A DNA stretch of 64,000 nt from positions 1 to 64,000 of the forward strand of contig JABABA010000016.1 of assembly GCA_014238415.1 (NCBI GenBank), written 5' to 3'. Made by a program: the position numbers and the translations under genes. Source of the DNA: Planctomycetota bacterium (GTDB lineage: Bacteria > Planctomycetota > UBA1135 > GCA-002686595). This document shows, piece by piece, positions 45,501-54,021 of the stretch (position 1 is the first letter of the stretch; each line of letters begins with the position of its first letter). The notes beneath the pieces were generated by a model. That model saw only the letters and a program-made list of their open reading frames with translations. It was not told the DNA's origin and made no database searches.

Positions 45501-45909
45501 ACTGGCCAAAGCCGAGGAATGCTACGCCGCGGCCGTGGCAGCTGATCCGGACTACGCCCTGGGACACTTCAACCTGGGTGTGGCCCGAGCGCAAGGGAAC
45601 AAGATCACCGAAGCGCTGATAGCCTTCGAACAAGCGCTTGAGATCGATCCAACCAACATCCGCGCCCACCTCGCCCTGGCAACCGCTTCCGCATCCCAGG
45701 GGGACCTGCCCCGTGCGCAACTCGCCTTGGAAGCAGCAGCAGAACACGACCCAAGTGCCGAGCCCTACCTGCTCATGACCCAGATAGCCCTCGCTGCAAA
45801 AGACCAGAGTGCAGCGCAGGCAGCCCTTGAGAAGGCCAAGCTGCGCGAACCCCAGCACCCGGACCTGCAAGTCCTTGAACAGCGCCTAAGAACGCTTGCC
45901 CCCAAGTAG
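42568..45909 (+). CDS. large lipoprotein: FG-GAP/VCBS repeats, ASPIC/UnbV, thioredoxin-like remnant, TPR
   Basis: From the ATG at 42568 the protein has 1113 residues; a lipobox-like LCSGC lies near residues 22-26. Six calcium-site-like D-x-D-x-D-G motifs (for example WNRDGFLDV, DLDGDGLEE, DAEGDGDLDL, DFDQDGDSDL, DPDGDGDLDL, DFDGDGDADL) mark FG-GAP/VCBS blades of a propeller. They are followed by an ASPIC/UnbV segment (about 695-770), a thioredoxin-like stretch without cysteines (about 810-920) and several TPR units to the end. Such proteins are common in Planctomycetota and are probably exported surface or protein-binding factors; the exact role is not known. Confidence 0.83.
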   Translation: MFSSTTPPRSPGGMYVTGVLILCSGCSSQTWEEHPLHPLEHFERDLKISEAAAVGIEQGPLAALSARLGGLDVYLPDWVSSSAQAFLPPTSARRHFGDQTLAVHSLGSALHPLEFAPQGTDLLASIPDLIALLMPPQETLRREGELLRFRLAPDGQSASGIADLFLAGFDQRNQRCQVRLRCALAFARGNQRWQITALGLESALQASTEFPAFRDVTRRTGFSDGMGSLNKRLLQEGLDDHRTLALGGLTVLDWNRDGFLDVLATRKGQLTTLLQNDGEGGFLPVPHPIAAPLLSPAFVLWVDLDGDGLEELIGSEPLDYEGERAFLSLWTRTGADPRTWRRIERAFSLPNPRGLRRLAIQTVVPFDAEGDGDLDLFVAVYGSGSSRGPHYNTVDAQDGADNHLLINQGGLSFTEESDSRGILGQGYTYVATAFDFDQDGDSDLFEGNDFGPNHLWLNDGAGNFAVNKEPGLSGFSAYTMGSSLADYDNEGVWSLYLSNMSSEQGQRMLELPTSISEEMRQRVEIIAQGNGLHRQGDAGWFDHATAAGCAEAQWSWGSAFFDPDGDGDLDLAVTNGFASHSNPNHPDWQTYYWRQVLDDALRLEKGQLSRDVNLNTRFQGSFNGYERDCLFWNMDGSDPHGERCFVEAGWLLGLDGEHDGRALAPLDFDGDGDADLALWTLQGLRLYENLSPPQTTLIIEPQVKGSSAGAIGAVVSIESGEQIRRAPFLLVSGFQTQNEASLRFATGNMGKSLRARVQWPDGTEDVWDDLPSQGHVQLEKGHSEHTSVPVPRWPRLLTPDKPQPALDAAGRGIDGPQLVGRPGRPTLVLFTRDSAPAALFNQLLTDHPGVALTQVSLNGEPAPQDEALWPILAMTEELALRFFDQRKPDSLTAFAFDANGDWRRLLTAGALKQDLAPLLDLLAEEGPFPELSVEAGRRALNESRFRAAQVYFQNALDQDPSRTDAWDGMARTHLSFSRLAKAEECYAAAVAADPDYALGHFNLGVARAQGNKITEALIAFEQALEIDPTNIRAHLALATASASQGDLPRAQLALEAAAEHDPSAEPYLLMTQIALAAKDQSAAQAALEKAKLREPQHPDLQVLEQRLRTLAPK

Positions 45910-45937
45910 AACCCTTGGGCTCGACTTCTCGCATGCA

Positions 45938-45951
45938 CCCCACGAGTGGGG
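45938..45951. terminator. small hairpin between convergent genes
   Basis: CCCCA (45938-45942) and TGGGG (45947-45951) form a 5-bp stem with a CGAG loop between the UnbV gene stop and the DUF1080 gene stop on the other strand. No T-run follows. Confidence 0.4.
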
Positions 45952-45973
45952 CAGAAAGCAGAACGCCGCTCAC

Positions 45974-46672
45974 TCAGTCCAGACGGCGCACTTCAATCGC
46001 CCGATACCAGACCTGATTGCCGTGATCTTGCAGGGCAATGTGCCCCTGCTTGGCCAGACCATAATTGGGCCACTGCTTGAACTTGCTGCCAGCAACAGCA
46101 GCTTTCCACTCGTCCGAATGCAGATCGTAGGAACACTGGAGTTTGCCATTCATCCAGTGCTCCACATGATTACCGTCAACAGTCAAGAGCACATCATTCC
46201 ACTCGCCCACGGGACGGGTGTTGTCTTCGGCTGGGCCATGCAGGGCGTAGTTGGCTCCGGCGGAAGTCTTGGGGTTGGGCTCTTCTCCGTCGAACCAGGC
46301 GTTGTCCAGGACCTGCATCTCAGGGCCGGTGAAGTATGCCGGACCCTCGCCCTCGAGCACGTGGAACATGATCCCCGAGTTGCCCTTGGGGCTGATCTTC
46401 CACTGCAGTCGCAGCTCGAAGCTCCCATAGGTCTCTTGACTGACCAGGTCGCCGCCGCCGCCAGCGCCCGTCAGATGCAAGACACCATCTGCCACAACCC
46501 AGGCATCAGGAAAATGGTCCTTCTTGTAACCACGCCAGGAAGAGGCCTGACTCAGGTCAACCCAGGCGGTGGCAGGAGACTCGCTGGGCTGTTGGGCCAG
46601 GTCGGGGCCGGTGTTGCAAGCGCAAAGGGCAAACAGGGCAATAGACAGACTGTAACGATTGAAGTTTTGCAT
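45974..46672 (-). CDS. DUF1080-family (3-keto-disaccharide hydrolase domain) lipoprotein
   Basis: From the ATG at 46672 the protein has 232 residues, with lipobox LCAC (Cys19) and a single DUF1080 concanavalin-like domain: YGSFELRLQWKISPKGNSGIMFHV, a middle GPEMQVLDN and a final GHIALQDHG near the C-terminus. Pfam names this family 3-keto-disaccharide hydrolase. The gene follows the MFS permease gene by 7 nt and lies at the end of a minus-strand sugar cluster, which supports a carbohydrate role. Confidence 0.88.
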   Translation of the reverse strand: MQNFNRYSLSIALFALCACNTGPDLAQQPSESPATAWVDLSQASSWRGYKKDHFPDAWVVADGVLHLTGAGGGGDLVSQETYGSFELRLQWKISPKGNSGIMFHVLEGEGPAYFTGPEMQVLDNAWFDGEEPNPKTSAGANYALHGPAEDNTRPVGEWNDVLLTVDGNHVEHWMNGKLQCSYDLHSDEWKAAVAGSKFKQWPNYGLAKQGHIALQDHGNQVWYRAIEVRRLD

Positions 46673-46679
46673 CGGGAGT

Positions 46680-47981
46680 TCAGGCAGATTCGAGAACAGA
46701 AGAGCGGCGCGGGTAGGCCACTTGAAGAAGGACCAGGCAGACCACTGAGGCCCACATGGGAACACTGAAGAGACGGGTGTAGTCGAGAGCATCATTGACT
46801 GTGGCCCACTCGGCCACGCGACCAGCAATAATGCTGCCGACGATGACACCAATGCCAACGATTACCAGGTTGTAAAGGTTCTGAGCGCTGGCGCGATCAT
46901 CAGAAGAGGTGTGCTCGTCCACCACCATGAATGAGACAAAGATGAAGCAGCCGAAGCAGAAACCATGCAAACCCACTCCCAGCAGGAGGACCACGGATTC
47001 AGGAAGAGGGATTTGGTCCACATAGGCGAAGAGTGCCATGCGCAGGGCATAGGCAATCAGACCGAGGCTCAAGAGCATCTTTCGGCTCAACCCCTTAGCG
47101 ATCATCACGGGCACCAGTCCCAGAACAAGGGTCTCGCTCATTTGACCCACGGTCATGAGTCCACCACCACCAGCCCCAAAGACCGTATTCATCCAGCCAG
47201 GAGCCGCGACCTTGCGAACGCTGAGGAATGTATCTGTGTGAACGAAGTAGAACTGATGAATACAACTCACCGGCACTGCGAGCAGAAAAAGGGTCAGGAG
47301 CGGTTGCCGTCTGACAGCCGAGAGTGCCGCAAGAGCGGGATTGCTCTCAGCAGTGCGGCTGGGAGGAGTGTGCGGCAAGGTCAAGCAGAAACCCGCCATG
47401 ACCACGCCCAGAATACCTGAAAGGCGGAAGGCGTCGGCCTTGCCCGCGGCCTGAGCCGCCAGCAGGGCATCCCCATCAAGACCCACGGGGCTGTGCTGGA
47501 AAGCCAACCACTGACCCATGGCCAGCCCCACGACTATCCAGCCCAGGGTTCCCCATAAGCGAACAGCTCCGAAGTCCCGATCCCGGTCGGGTACATGGTG
47601 GAAGGCAAGACTATTTGTCAACGAAAGTGTCGGCATATAGAACAGGCCATAAGAGAGCGCGTAGTACTTGAACGACTCCACCGAGCTGGATGCCATGCTC
47701 CAGACCAGGACTGCGCCCAGGAGATGACTGATCGCCAGGAGCTTCTCAGTAGCAAGAACCCGATCCGCGAGCGGCCCAAAAATCAACGGACCGATGATCG
47801 CACCCACAGCACCATACGCAAACATCGAGCCGATATCGGCCGACTCCATACCCCGATGGCGACTCAGAAAGTCCCACAGGAACGGCAGCCACGCCCCCCA
47901 GATCGCGTACTGGAGGAACATCATCAAAGAGAGCCTGAAGTGGACTCCCCTATCAAGGGGCTCAGCTGTTGAGGATGTCAT
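46680..47981 (-). CDS. MFS transporter, nucleoside/sugar:H+ symporter-like
   Basis: The 433-residue protein has 12 predicted membrane segments, beginning FRLSLMMFLQYAIWGAWLPFLWDFL, with the characteristic pattern of the nucleoside:H+ symporter subfamily (FGAVRLWGTLGWIVVGLAMG, then HTDTFL). Relatives in Planctomycetota and Bacteroidota often sit in sugar-catabolism clusters. Here it lies between a TIM-barrel isomerase and a DUF1080 hydrolase, so it probably imports a sugar or a nucleoside. The substrate cannot be decided. Confidence 0.82.
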   Translation of the reverse strand: MTSSTAEPLDRGVHFRLSLMMFLQYAIWGAWLPFLWDFLSRHRGMESADIGSMFAYGAVGAIIGPLIFGPLADRVLATEKLLAISHLLGAVLVWSMASSSVESFKYYALSYGLFYMPTLSLTNSLAFHHVPDRDRDFGAVRLWGTLGWIVVGLAMGQWLAFQHSPVGLDGDALLAAQAAGKADAFRLSGILGVVMAGFCLTLPHTPPSRTAESNPALAALSAVRRQPLLTLFLLAVPVSCIHQFYFVHTDTFLSVRKVAAPGWMNTVFGAGGGGLMTVGQMSETLVLGLVPVMIAKGLSRKMLLSLGLIAYALRMALFAYVDQIPLPESVVLLLGVGLHGFCFGCFIFVSFMVVDEHTSSDDRASAQNLYNLVIVGIGVIVGSIIAGRVAEWATVNDALDYTRLFSVPMWASVVCLVLLQVAYPRRSSVLESA

Positions 47982-48040
47982 TGAAGGATCAGGTGAAGAG
48001 TTGATTGAAGGTGGGCGTGATACATGCGGAGAAGTGACTG

Positions 48041-49084
48041 TCAGTCACTGAAAGCCGCATCAAAGGCGCGCTCGGAAGGCTTGAAGTCCAGGGCCCGGCA
48101 GGCGGCAGCGGACTCAGTTGCGCCGTGCTCCCGATCCATGCCTATATCCTCCCATTCCACGGTCAAGGGACCCTGGTAGTTGGCGTGATTGAGCTGACGC
48201 ATGATGCTCTCGAAATCGATGCGTCCACGGCCCATGGAGCAGAACTCCCAAGCGCGGCCATCGGTGCCAAAGGCCGCATGACCACCGAAAACGCCCCCCG
48301 GAGTCGGGTGTTCGCTCCACCACACATCCTTCATGTGCACGTTCAAGATACGATCCCCGAACTCCCGTAGGAATCCGATGTAGTCCACGCCCTGGTAGCC
48401 CAGGTGCGAGGGATCGAAGTTGAAGCCAAAGGCTGGGTGCTGGTCCACCGCAGTCAAGGCCCGACGGGTGGAAAGCACATCGAATGCGATCTCCGTGGGA
48501 TGCACTTCCAGTGCAAACGAAATGCCCTGCTCAGCAAAGGAGTCCAGGATTGGTTTCCAACGCTGGGCAAAGTCCTCGAAACCCCGGTCGATCATGCCTT
48601 CGGTGAAAGGCGGGAAGCCATAGTTTGCGTGCCAGATGGACGAACCGGTAAAACCGTTGACCACCGTGTGCCCTGTGAGCGCCAGGACCTTCTTGACCGA
48701 CTCAGGCGCTGCGTCAAAGAAACGACGTGCCGCCCGCCCGGTGTCCTGCATGTGGGCCGCCGCCCGCGTACGCACACCTTCCGGATCCCCATCGCCCCAG
48801 ATGTCCGGCGGCAGGATTGCCTCGTGCCGCTCATCGATCAGATCACACACCGCTTGACCTACCAGGTGCGAGCTGATCGCAAAGGAACACAAGCCCGCAT
48901 CCTGCAGAAGAGTCCAGATGTTGGAACAGTAGTCATCCTCCTCGAGAGCTCGGTTGACTTCAAAGTGATCGCCCCAACAGGCGAGCTCAAGGCCGTCATA
49001 ACCGAAGCTGCGAGCTTTTTGGGCCAGAACCTCAAGGGGCAGATCGGCCCATTGACCGGTGAAAAGACAGAGGGGTCGCGTCAT
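48041..49084 (-). CDS. sugar phosphate isomerase/epimerase-like TIM barrel
   Basis: The 347-residue protein has the xylose-isomerase-like TIM-barrel (AP endonuclease 2) pattern: [15 protein letters not shown] near residues 28-42, [27 protein letters not shown] (metal-site aspartate and histidine), [10 protein letters not shown] and [11 protein letters not shown]. Glu, Asp, His and Glu at these sites would bind a divalent metal. It is one gene of the sugar cluster, 59 nt from the MFS permease. It may act on a keto-sugar; that is inference. Confidence 0.84.
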   Translation of the reverse strand: MTRPLCLFTGQWADLPLEVLAQKARSFGYDGLELACWGDHFEVNRALEEDDYCSNIWTLLQDAGLCSFAISSHLVGQAVCDLIDERHEAILPPDIWGDGDPEGVRTRAAAHMQDTGRAARRFFDAAPESVKKVLALTGHTVVNGFTGSSIWHANYGFPPFTEGMIDRGFEDFAQRWKPILDSFAEQGISFALEVHPTEIAFDVLSTRRALTAVDQHPAFGFNFDPSHLGYQGVDYIGFLREFGDRILNVHMKDVWWSEHPTPGGVFGGHAAFGTDGRAWEFCSMGRGRIDFESIMRQLNHANYQGPLTVEWEDIGMDREHGATESAAACRALDFKPSERAFDAAFSD

Positions 49085-49090
49085 GGATTC

Positions 49091-50371
49091 TTACGGACAG
49101 AAGGTGATGGACAGGGGGGTGGAGAGGTTTGTGCCGCCGCCTGCGGGATAGTCCCGGTACCAGTACTGGAAGTTCATTGTGTCTCCGCTCTGGATCAGAG
49201 TACCTCCGGGCAGGGCATCCCAGGCAGGAGTGAAGCCCACCTGGCCCAGCCCTCGGGAGTAGAGCACGTTCTGGTTGAAGGCCAGGGGAGCAGCACCCAG
49301 ACAAAGGGTGCCTACACCCCCGCCGTAGTTCGGGACGCTGCCGGTCATGGGCGAGAAAAGCACCATGCCAAACTGGGCCATGGGCAGGTCACCGACCACA
49401 AAGCCAAGGTCTCCTGCGAGGATTGAAGGGCTTCCACTGGTGCTCAGCACAGCGGTCAACCCCGATGAGTTGGGCTCACCGGAGCAATAGGACGCGACTT
49501 CACACACCACGCCGCCTTCCGCATGCATCACCATATCGAGTGACCCAACTGCAGACAGGGAGTCAACCACCAGATTGAGCAACAGATCTGCAATCTCTCC
49601 AGGAGGCAGGATAGTTGGCAAGGCAAACTCAAGGTCGTCGATTGTGACCCCGGGCAGGGGATCATCCAGGGCCTCATCAAACCCAAGAGACAGACCCGCA
49701 TCCAACACTGTCAGCCCGTCCTGTTGCTCCAGCGTTCCGCTCAAAGGCAGCAGCAAAGGCACGGGTCCAAGGGTCAGGGGCGTACCAAGGAAGTCGGCTT
49801 CAATGAAAAGGTTCATGGGCAGGATCAGATCCAGGGTCATGATTCCCCCGGGATCTCCTTGCAAAACGCCCACACCCGGAGCCAGTTGCTCAAGGCGCGC
49901 CACACTCACATCCACCGAACCCAATGGAATGTCTAGGGGGAAACCACCGAGGTAAAGTGAGGAAGGATCAAAGGTGCGAAACGTGGTGAAGAGCAAGCCC
50001 AGGGTCAAATCCAGACTGCCTCCAATCTCGCCGATCAGATCCACATTGAGGCCTGTAACCGTCGCCACGGAACCCACAATATCCATGCTCAATTCCCCAT
50101 AGGGATTGCCCGTCAAGAGCATGTCCGCGCCCAGGTTCAGCGTGGTGGACACCGGAAGGTTGTCGGTTGGCGTCCCACCAATGAAGCCCGGCAAGGTCTT
50201 TGTCCCACCGGGGTTCGTGACCGGGTCGTAGCTGCCCCGCAAGGTGCCGGGCAAGGCCAGTTCAAAGGCGGCCGTGACGGTACTTGATGAACTCTCAGGG
50301 ATTATGGTGAGTTGAACGGTCTGAGTACTTGCAGGGGCCACGAGGACCCCAATGAGGAGCAATTTGCGCAT
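49091..50371 (-). CDS. secreted protein with conserved C-terminal surface domain (tandem copy 1)
   Basis: The 426-residue protein begins with a short signal peptide (MRKLLLIGVLVAPASTQ). The N-terminal 270 residues are beta-rich with GSYDPVTNPGGTKTLPGF and repeated DL-x-LPL patterns. The C-terminal 130 residues have VASYCSG-x-PNSSG, VGTLCLG, LPGGTLIQSGD, FQYWYRD and a final Cys-Pro. It is clearly a paralogue of its neighbour at 50570 across the whole length. No enzymatic motif is seen. It precedes the TIM-barrel gene by 6 nt, so it may be part of the sugar operon. Confidence 0.72.
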   Translation of the reverse strand: MRKLLLIGVLVAPASTQTVQLTIIPESSSSTVTAAFELALPGTLRGSYDPVTNPGGTKTLPGFIGGTPTDNLPVSTTLNLGADMLLTGNPYGELSMDIVGSVATVTGLNVDLIGEIGGSLDLTLGLLFTTFRTFDPSSLYLGGFPLDIPLGSVDVSVARLEQLAPGVGVLQGDPGGIMTLDLILPMNLFIEADFLGTPLTLGPVPLLLPLSGTLEQQDGLTVLDAGLSLGFDEALDDPLPGVTIDDLEFALPTILPPGEIADLLLNLVVDSLSAVGSLDMVMHAEGGVVCEVASYCSGEPNSSGLTAVLSTSGSPSILAGDLGFVVGDLPMAQFGMVLFSPMTGSVPNYGGGVGTLCLGAAPLAFNQNVLYSRGLGQVGFTPAWDALPGGTLIQSGDTMNFQYWYRDYPAGGGTNLSTPLSITFCP

Positions 50372-50569
50372 GGGAAGCTAGGAAATTGGAAATTGAGGGG
50401 AGTCACCAAAAAAGGGGACCCGATGGCCCCCCGATCCCCCCCAGCCTAGCCTCTGGGGCCCGTCTGTGCCATATCGAGTCACTATCCTGGCGCATCTCCC
50501 TTCTCCCAGGGCTCCGGGAGGGCCTCCCAGACACCTTGCTGAGGGCTCAAAGGGTGCAGGAGACCTGCC

Positions 50570-51847
50570 CTAGGGGCAGAAGGTCACCTTCAGGCCGCTC
50601 GAAAAATTGGCGGGTCCAGCGAAGGTCTGATCGCGAGTCCAGTACTGGAAGTGCCAATTGTCCCCGGCTTGGATCAGGGTGCCACCAGGCAGTGCCGCCC
50701 AGTTTGGCGTGAAGTTGACCTGCCCTCCCACGCCGGAGTGCTGCACATTGGCATTGAAACGCACAAAGGGATTGCCCACACAAAGAGTGCCCGGCCCCCC
50801 CACATTGGGGATCGAGGCATCGCTGGCAGACATGATGAACATGCCAAACTGATTGGCAGGCAGGTCGGCAACCACAAAACCGAGATCCGCAGCTGCCAGA
50901 GAAACGGAACCACTGGAACTCAAAACGGCACCCAGGCCCGAGGAGTTGGGGACGGAAGGACAGAAAGCCTGTACTCCGCAGGCGAGGCCCCCATCGGCAA
51001 CCAATGCAACCTGGAGCAACCCGTTTGCAGTGATCGAATCCACCAGGAAGTCCAGCAGAAGATTGGCGACACCCCCAGGAGGCAAGACCGTCGGCACATC
51101 AATGGGATTGTCCGCAAAGACCGCTCCAGCAAAAGGATCGTTCGTCACCTGACTGAATGGAAGGTTGAGCACTGCCACCAACGAGAGAACTCCACCAGCC
51201 TGGGAGACCGTCCCCGAGAGGGGCACAAGCAGAGGAATTGGCCCAATTGGCGTCACGGCGCCCGCACTGCCGGTCTCAAGCAACAGGTCCAGGGGAACAA
51301 CCACGTCGATGGTCTGCTGGCCAGCGGGATTGGAGCTCAGAACCCCAACACCAGGTGCTGTCTGGGTCAAAGTCGCGAGGGTCAGGTCAGCCGACCCCAA
51401 AGGAATGTTGACAGGAAAACCACCGATGAAAAGCGAGTCCGGATCAAAACTGCGAAAGGTGTCATAGAGCACCTCAAGATTCATGTCCATGGTTCCTGTC
51501 TGACCACCCAACAGGTCGATGGCCAACCCGTCAATGATGACAACCGGGCCTTGCAGATCGATATCGAGAACCCCTGCGGGCGAACCGTCCAGCAGGGGCT
51601 GGACCTCAAAGTCCATGCTGATGGGAACTGAAATGTTGTCGCTGGGCGAACCCCCAAAAATGCCCGGCAGGGTCTTGGTCCCGGTGGGATTTGTGACAGG
51701 GTCATAGACCCCTCGCCAAGCACCAGAAAGGGCGACTTCGGTAACTCCATCCAGGTGACTGGTGGACAGAGAAGGGTCAAGAGAGAGTGAGAAGGACTGA
51801 CCCCAGGCTGGTGAGGTAATAAGAGTCAGAATGAGAATGGCGCGCAT
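50570..51847 (-). CDS. secreted protein with conserved C-terminal surface domain (tandem copy 2)
   Basis: From the ATG at 51847 the protein has 425 residues and a signal peptide (MRAILILTLITSPAWGQ). It matches the neighbour in order: GVYDPVTNPTGTKTLPGI near residue 50, the long beta-rich middle, then the C-terminal domain with FCPSVPNSSG, GGPGTLCVG, LPGGTLIQAGD, FQYWTRD and Cys-Pro. The two genes are tandem duplicates, 198 nt apart, and lie between a Gfo/Idh/MocA gene and a TIM-barrel gene. Function unknown. Confidence 0.72.
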   Translation of the reverse strand: MRAILILTLITSPAWGQSFSLSLDPSLSTSHLDGVTEVALSGAWRGVYDPVTNPTGTKTLPGIFGGSPSDNISVPISMDFEVQPLLDGSPAGVLDIDLQGPVVIIDGLAIDLLGGQTGTMDMNLEVLYDTFRSFDPDSLFIGGFPVNIPLGSADLTLATLTQTAPGVGVLSSNPAGQQTIDVVVPLDLLLETGSAGAVTPIGPIPLLVPLSGTVSQAGGVLSLVAVLNLPFSQVTNDPFAGAVFADNPIDVPTVLPPGGVANLLLDFLVDSITANGLLQVALVADGGLACGVQAFCPSVPNSSGLGAVLSSSGSVSLAAADLGFVVADLPANQFGMFIMSASDASIPNVGGPGTLCVGNPFVRFNANVQHSGVGGQVNFTPNWAALPGGTLIQAGDNWHFQYWTRDQTFAGPANFSSGLKVTFCP

Positions 51848-52041
51848 GAGAGAATCAGCACCAGGCTTGGGCTTGGGAATCCGAGGTGCAGAGATGAAGT
51901 CTACCCCATTAGCGAAGTCCCAGATGTATTCGAGTGGACGGGACAGGGGCTCGCAGACCACAGCCGCCCACCCTCATGACAGGGGCAGAAACGCACTCTC
52001 AGATCACCCCACATACGAAGGGGCAACGCCCCGGCCCTGCA

Positions 52042-53190
52042 TTACCTGACCTGACTCATCGGAATCGCGCAGCGTTCCCTGGCCGCAAGGAGCGCAGCCT
52101 CGAGCACACGTTGGGTCTGGTATGCATCCTCAAAGTCCGGAAGTGCCGCCTCTGGCTTCTTGCCCCCAAGAACCTTGCAGATATCCGCAGCCATGTTGAC
52201 AAAACCATGCTCGTAGCCGAGCACATGAGCATCGGGCCACCAGTTGGCCACATATGGATGGTGCTCTGCAGCGGTACACATGATGCGCCGCCAACCCCGC
52301 GTCTTGGGATCGTCCTGGGCATCATAGAACCAGAGAAGATTCATGTCTTCAAAGTCGAACTTGATGGACCCCAGAGTTCCGTTGAGTTCAATCGTGTTCT
52401 GGTTCTGATGACCGTGAGCCACACGAGAAGCCTCAAAACTGCCAATCGCTCCGCCCTTGAAGGTGGTCAAGAACAACACCGCATCATCAACGGTGGATCG
52501 CCCCCGTCCCTTGCCATCCAGGCGCTTGCGCTCCTTGACGAAAGTCTTGGCAACCGCGCCATTGACCTCCTTGACCTCATCACCGCTGATGAAGCGGGCC
52601 ATGTCAACAATATGAGCGTTCAGGTCACCATGAGCACCGGAGCCCGCGTGCTTTTCTTGAAACCGCCAGAGCAAGGGCACCTCCGGACCACCCCAGTCCT
52701 GCAAGTAACTCGCGCGCACATGCTGCAGCACACCTATCTTGCCAGCGGAAACCAGCTGCTGGGCCAAGGCCACCGCAGCGCAGCGACGGTAGTTGAACCA
52801 GACGAAGGTCTTCTGGCGCTTGCGCTTCTTGGCCACAACCCGCATGGCCCGGGCATCCTCAAGGGTGCCTGCCAGGGGCTTCTCGCAGGCCACATGCTTG
52901 CCCGCCTCAAGCATGGCGATGGCCTGTTCCGCGTGCAGGTCGTTAGGCGTGCCAATGTCCACCAAGTCAATGCTCTCGTCCGCCGCAATGTCGCGCCAGT
53001 CACTGGTAAAGCGTGACCAGCCCCAACGCTTGGCGAAGGTCTTGAGTTCGCGCTGGTCACGTGCGCTGACCAGCTCCAGGTGGGGCTGACGAGGCAGATC
53101 AAAAAAACGCGGGGCCTGGTTCCAGGCATTGGAGTGGGCGCGGCCCATGAATTTCTGGCCGATCAGACCAATGGAAAGGGGAGTGCTCAT
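52042..53190 (-). CDS. Gfo/Idh/MocA family NAD(P)-dependent oxidoreductase
   Basis: From the ATG at 53190 the protein has 382 residues. Its N-terminal Rossmann fold starts IGLIGQKFMGRAHSNAW and continues with VDIGTPNDLHAEQAIAML and the EKPLAGT motif (catalytic lysine of the family). The C-terminal beta-sheet domain carries HGDLNAHIVDMARFISG. These enzymes oxidise or reduce sugar hydroxyl groups, often at C3. It is the upstream gene of the sugar cluster on this strand, supporting a keto-sugar route with the DUF1080 hydrolase. Confidence 0.88.
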   Translation of the reverse strand: MSTPLSIGLIGQKFMGRAHSNAWNQAPRFFDLPRQPHLELVSARDQRELKTFAKRWGWSRFTSDWRDIAADESIDLVDIGTPNDLHAEQAIAMLEAGKHVACEKPLAGTLEDARAMRVVAKKRKRQKTFVWFNYRRCAAVALAQQLVSAGKIGVLQHVRASYLQDWGGPEVPLLWRFQEKHAGSGAHGDLNAHIVDMARFISGDEVKEVNGAVAKTFVKERKRLDGKGRGRSTVDDAVLFLTTFKGGAIGSFEASRVAHGHQNQNTIELNGTLGSIKFDFEDMNLLWFYDAQDDPKTRGWRRIMCTAAEHHPYVANWWPDAHVLGYEHGFVNMAADICKVLGGKKPEAALPDFEDAYQTQRVLEAALLAARERCAIPMSQVR

Positions 53191-53318
53191 GGGAGTAAGG
53201 GCTTGAAGTGGGGACACAAGTGTGCCGCCCAGGACTCCAAGCCTAGAATAGTCCCAGGGGGCTCTTGCGAGTGACGAGCCCAGTGTCCAGAATGCCCTGC
53301 CCACAACCCAGCCCCTCC

Positions 53319-53525
53319 ATGCCCACCAACTTCTTCTGCCGCATCCTCGGCCACACCTGGATCCACCGCACAGAGGACCCCAAGGTCGTCTGGAGTGCGC
53401 GCAAGGACATGCTGCAACTACACGCCACCCCGGCAGGCGAAATCCGGTTCTACTTGGAATGCCACCGCTGCAAGGCCATCAAGGAGAACCCTACGCCCCA
53501 GGAGATCAAGAAGATCAACAATTGA
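53319..53525 (+). CDS. small zinc-ribbon-like protein
   Basis: From the ATG at 53319 the 68-residue protein has MPTNFFCRILGHTW (Cys7, His11) and ECHRC (Cys46, Cys49): an arrangement that could bind a metal, similar to the small DUF1660-like C-x3-H...C-x2-C proteins. The C-terminus is lysine-rich (KENPTPQEIKKINN). A longer reading from 53265 adds residues with no support. Function unknown. Confidence 0.6.
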   Translation: MPTNFFCRILGHTWIHRTEDPKVVWSARKDMLQLHATPAGEIRFYLECHRCKAIKENPTPQEIKKINN

Positions 53526-53630
53526 ACCGTGCCCCACGCCAGGTGCCCCAAGAGCGGCCCCATAGGTCTTTTTTCAGCACAACCCTGGGAACTCAGCGCG
53601 CCTGTGGCCGATGATTGAGGAGTCGCTCCC

Positions 53631-53948
53631 ATGGAAATCCTCAAGTACATCCTGCTGATCTGCCTCGCGCCTATCTGGCTGCCCTTCCTCAAGGAGCTCT
53701 GGGGAGAATTCTCCCTCGCCATGCGCAGCGAAGGAGGCATCTTCAAAGCGCCCCCCGGACCGATTGCCAAGAGGAAGCTGGCGGAAGAACTGGCCGGCGA
53801 GGAACTACGCCAGGTGAGCGAGGAATTGCCAGATCGAAACCGGCCCAAAGTGCCCGGTCCCAAAGCCCCCCTACCTAGCGGCGGCCCCCAGACCGGCATC
53901 GTGCGCCGCCCCTTCACCCAGAAGGTCAAGGTCGGATTCAGGCGCTAA
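53631..53948 (+). CDS. small single-membrane-segment protein
   Basis: The 105-residue protein begins with a hydrophobic segment (ILKYILLICLAPIWLPFL) and continues with a charged, Pro- and Lys-rich tail. An upstream GAGGAG lies 10 nt before the ATG, a good ribosome-binding site. I recognise no family; a membrane-bound regulatory or adapter role is possible, but not shown. Confidence 0.55.
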   Translation: MEILKYILLICLAPIWLPFLKELWGEFSLAMRSEGGIFKAPPGPIAKRKLAEELAGEELRQVSEELPDRNRPKVPGPKAPLPSGGPQTGIVRRPFTQKVKVGFRR

Positions 53949-54021
53949 GGCCCTCTTCATGGGTGCTTGGGTTTTGCGCACTTGAGTCCCCCGCGCCAGA
54001 ACCCCATCATGGTTCCATGGC

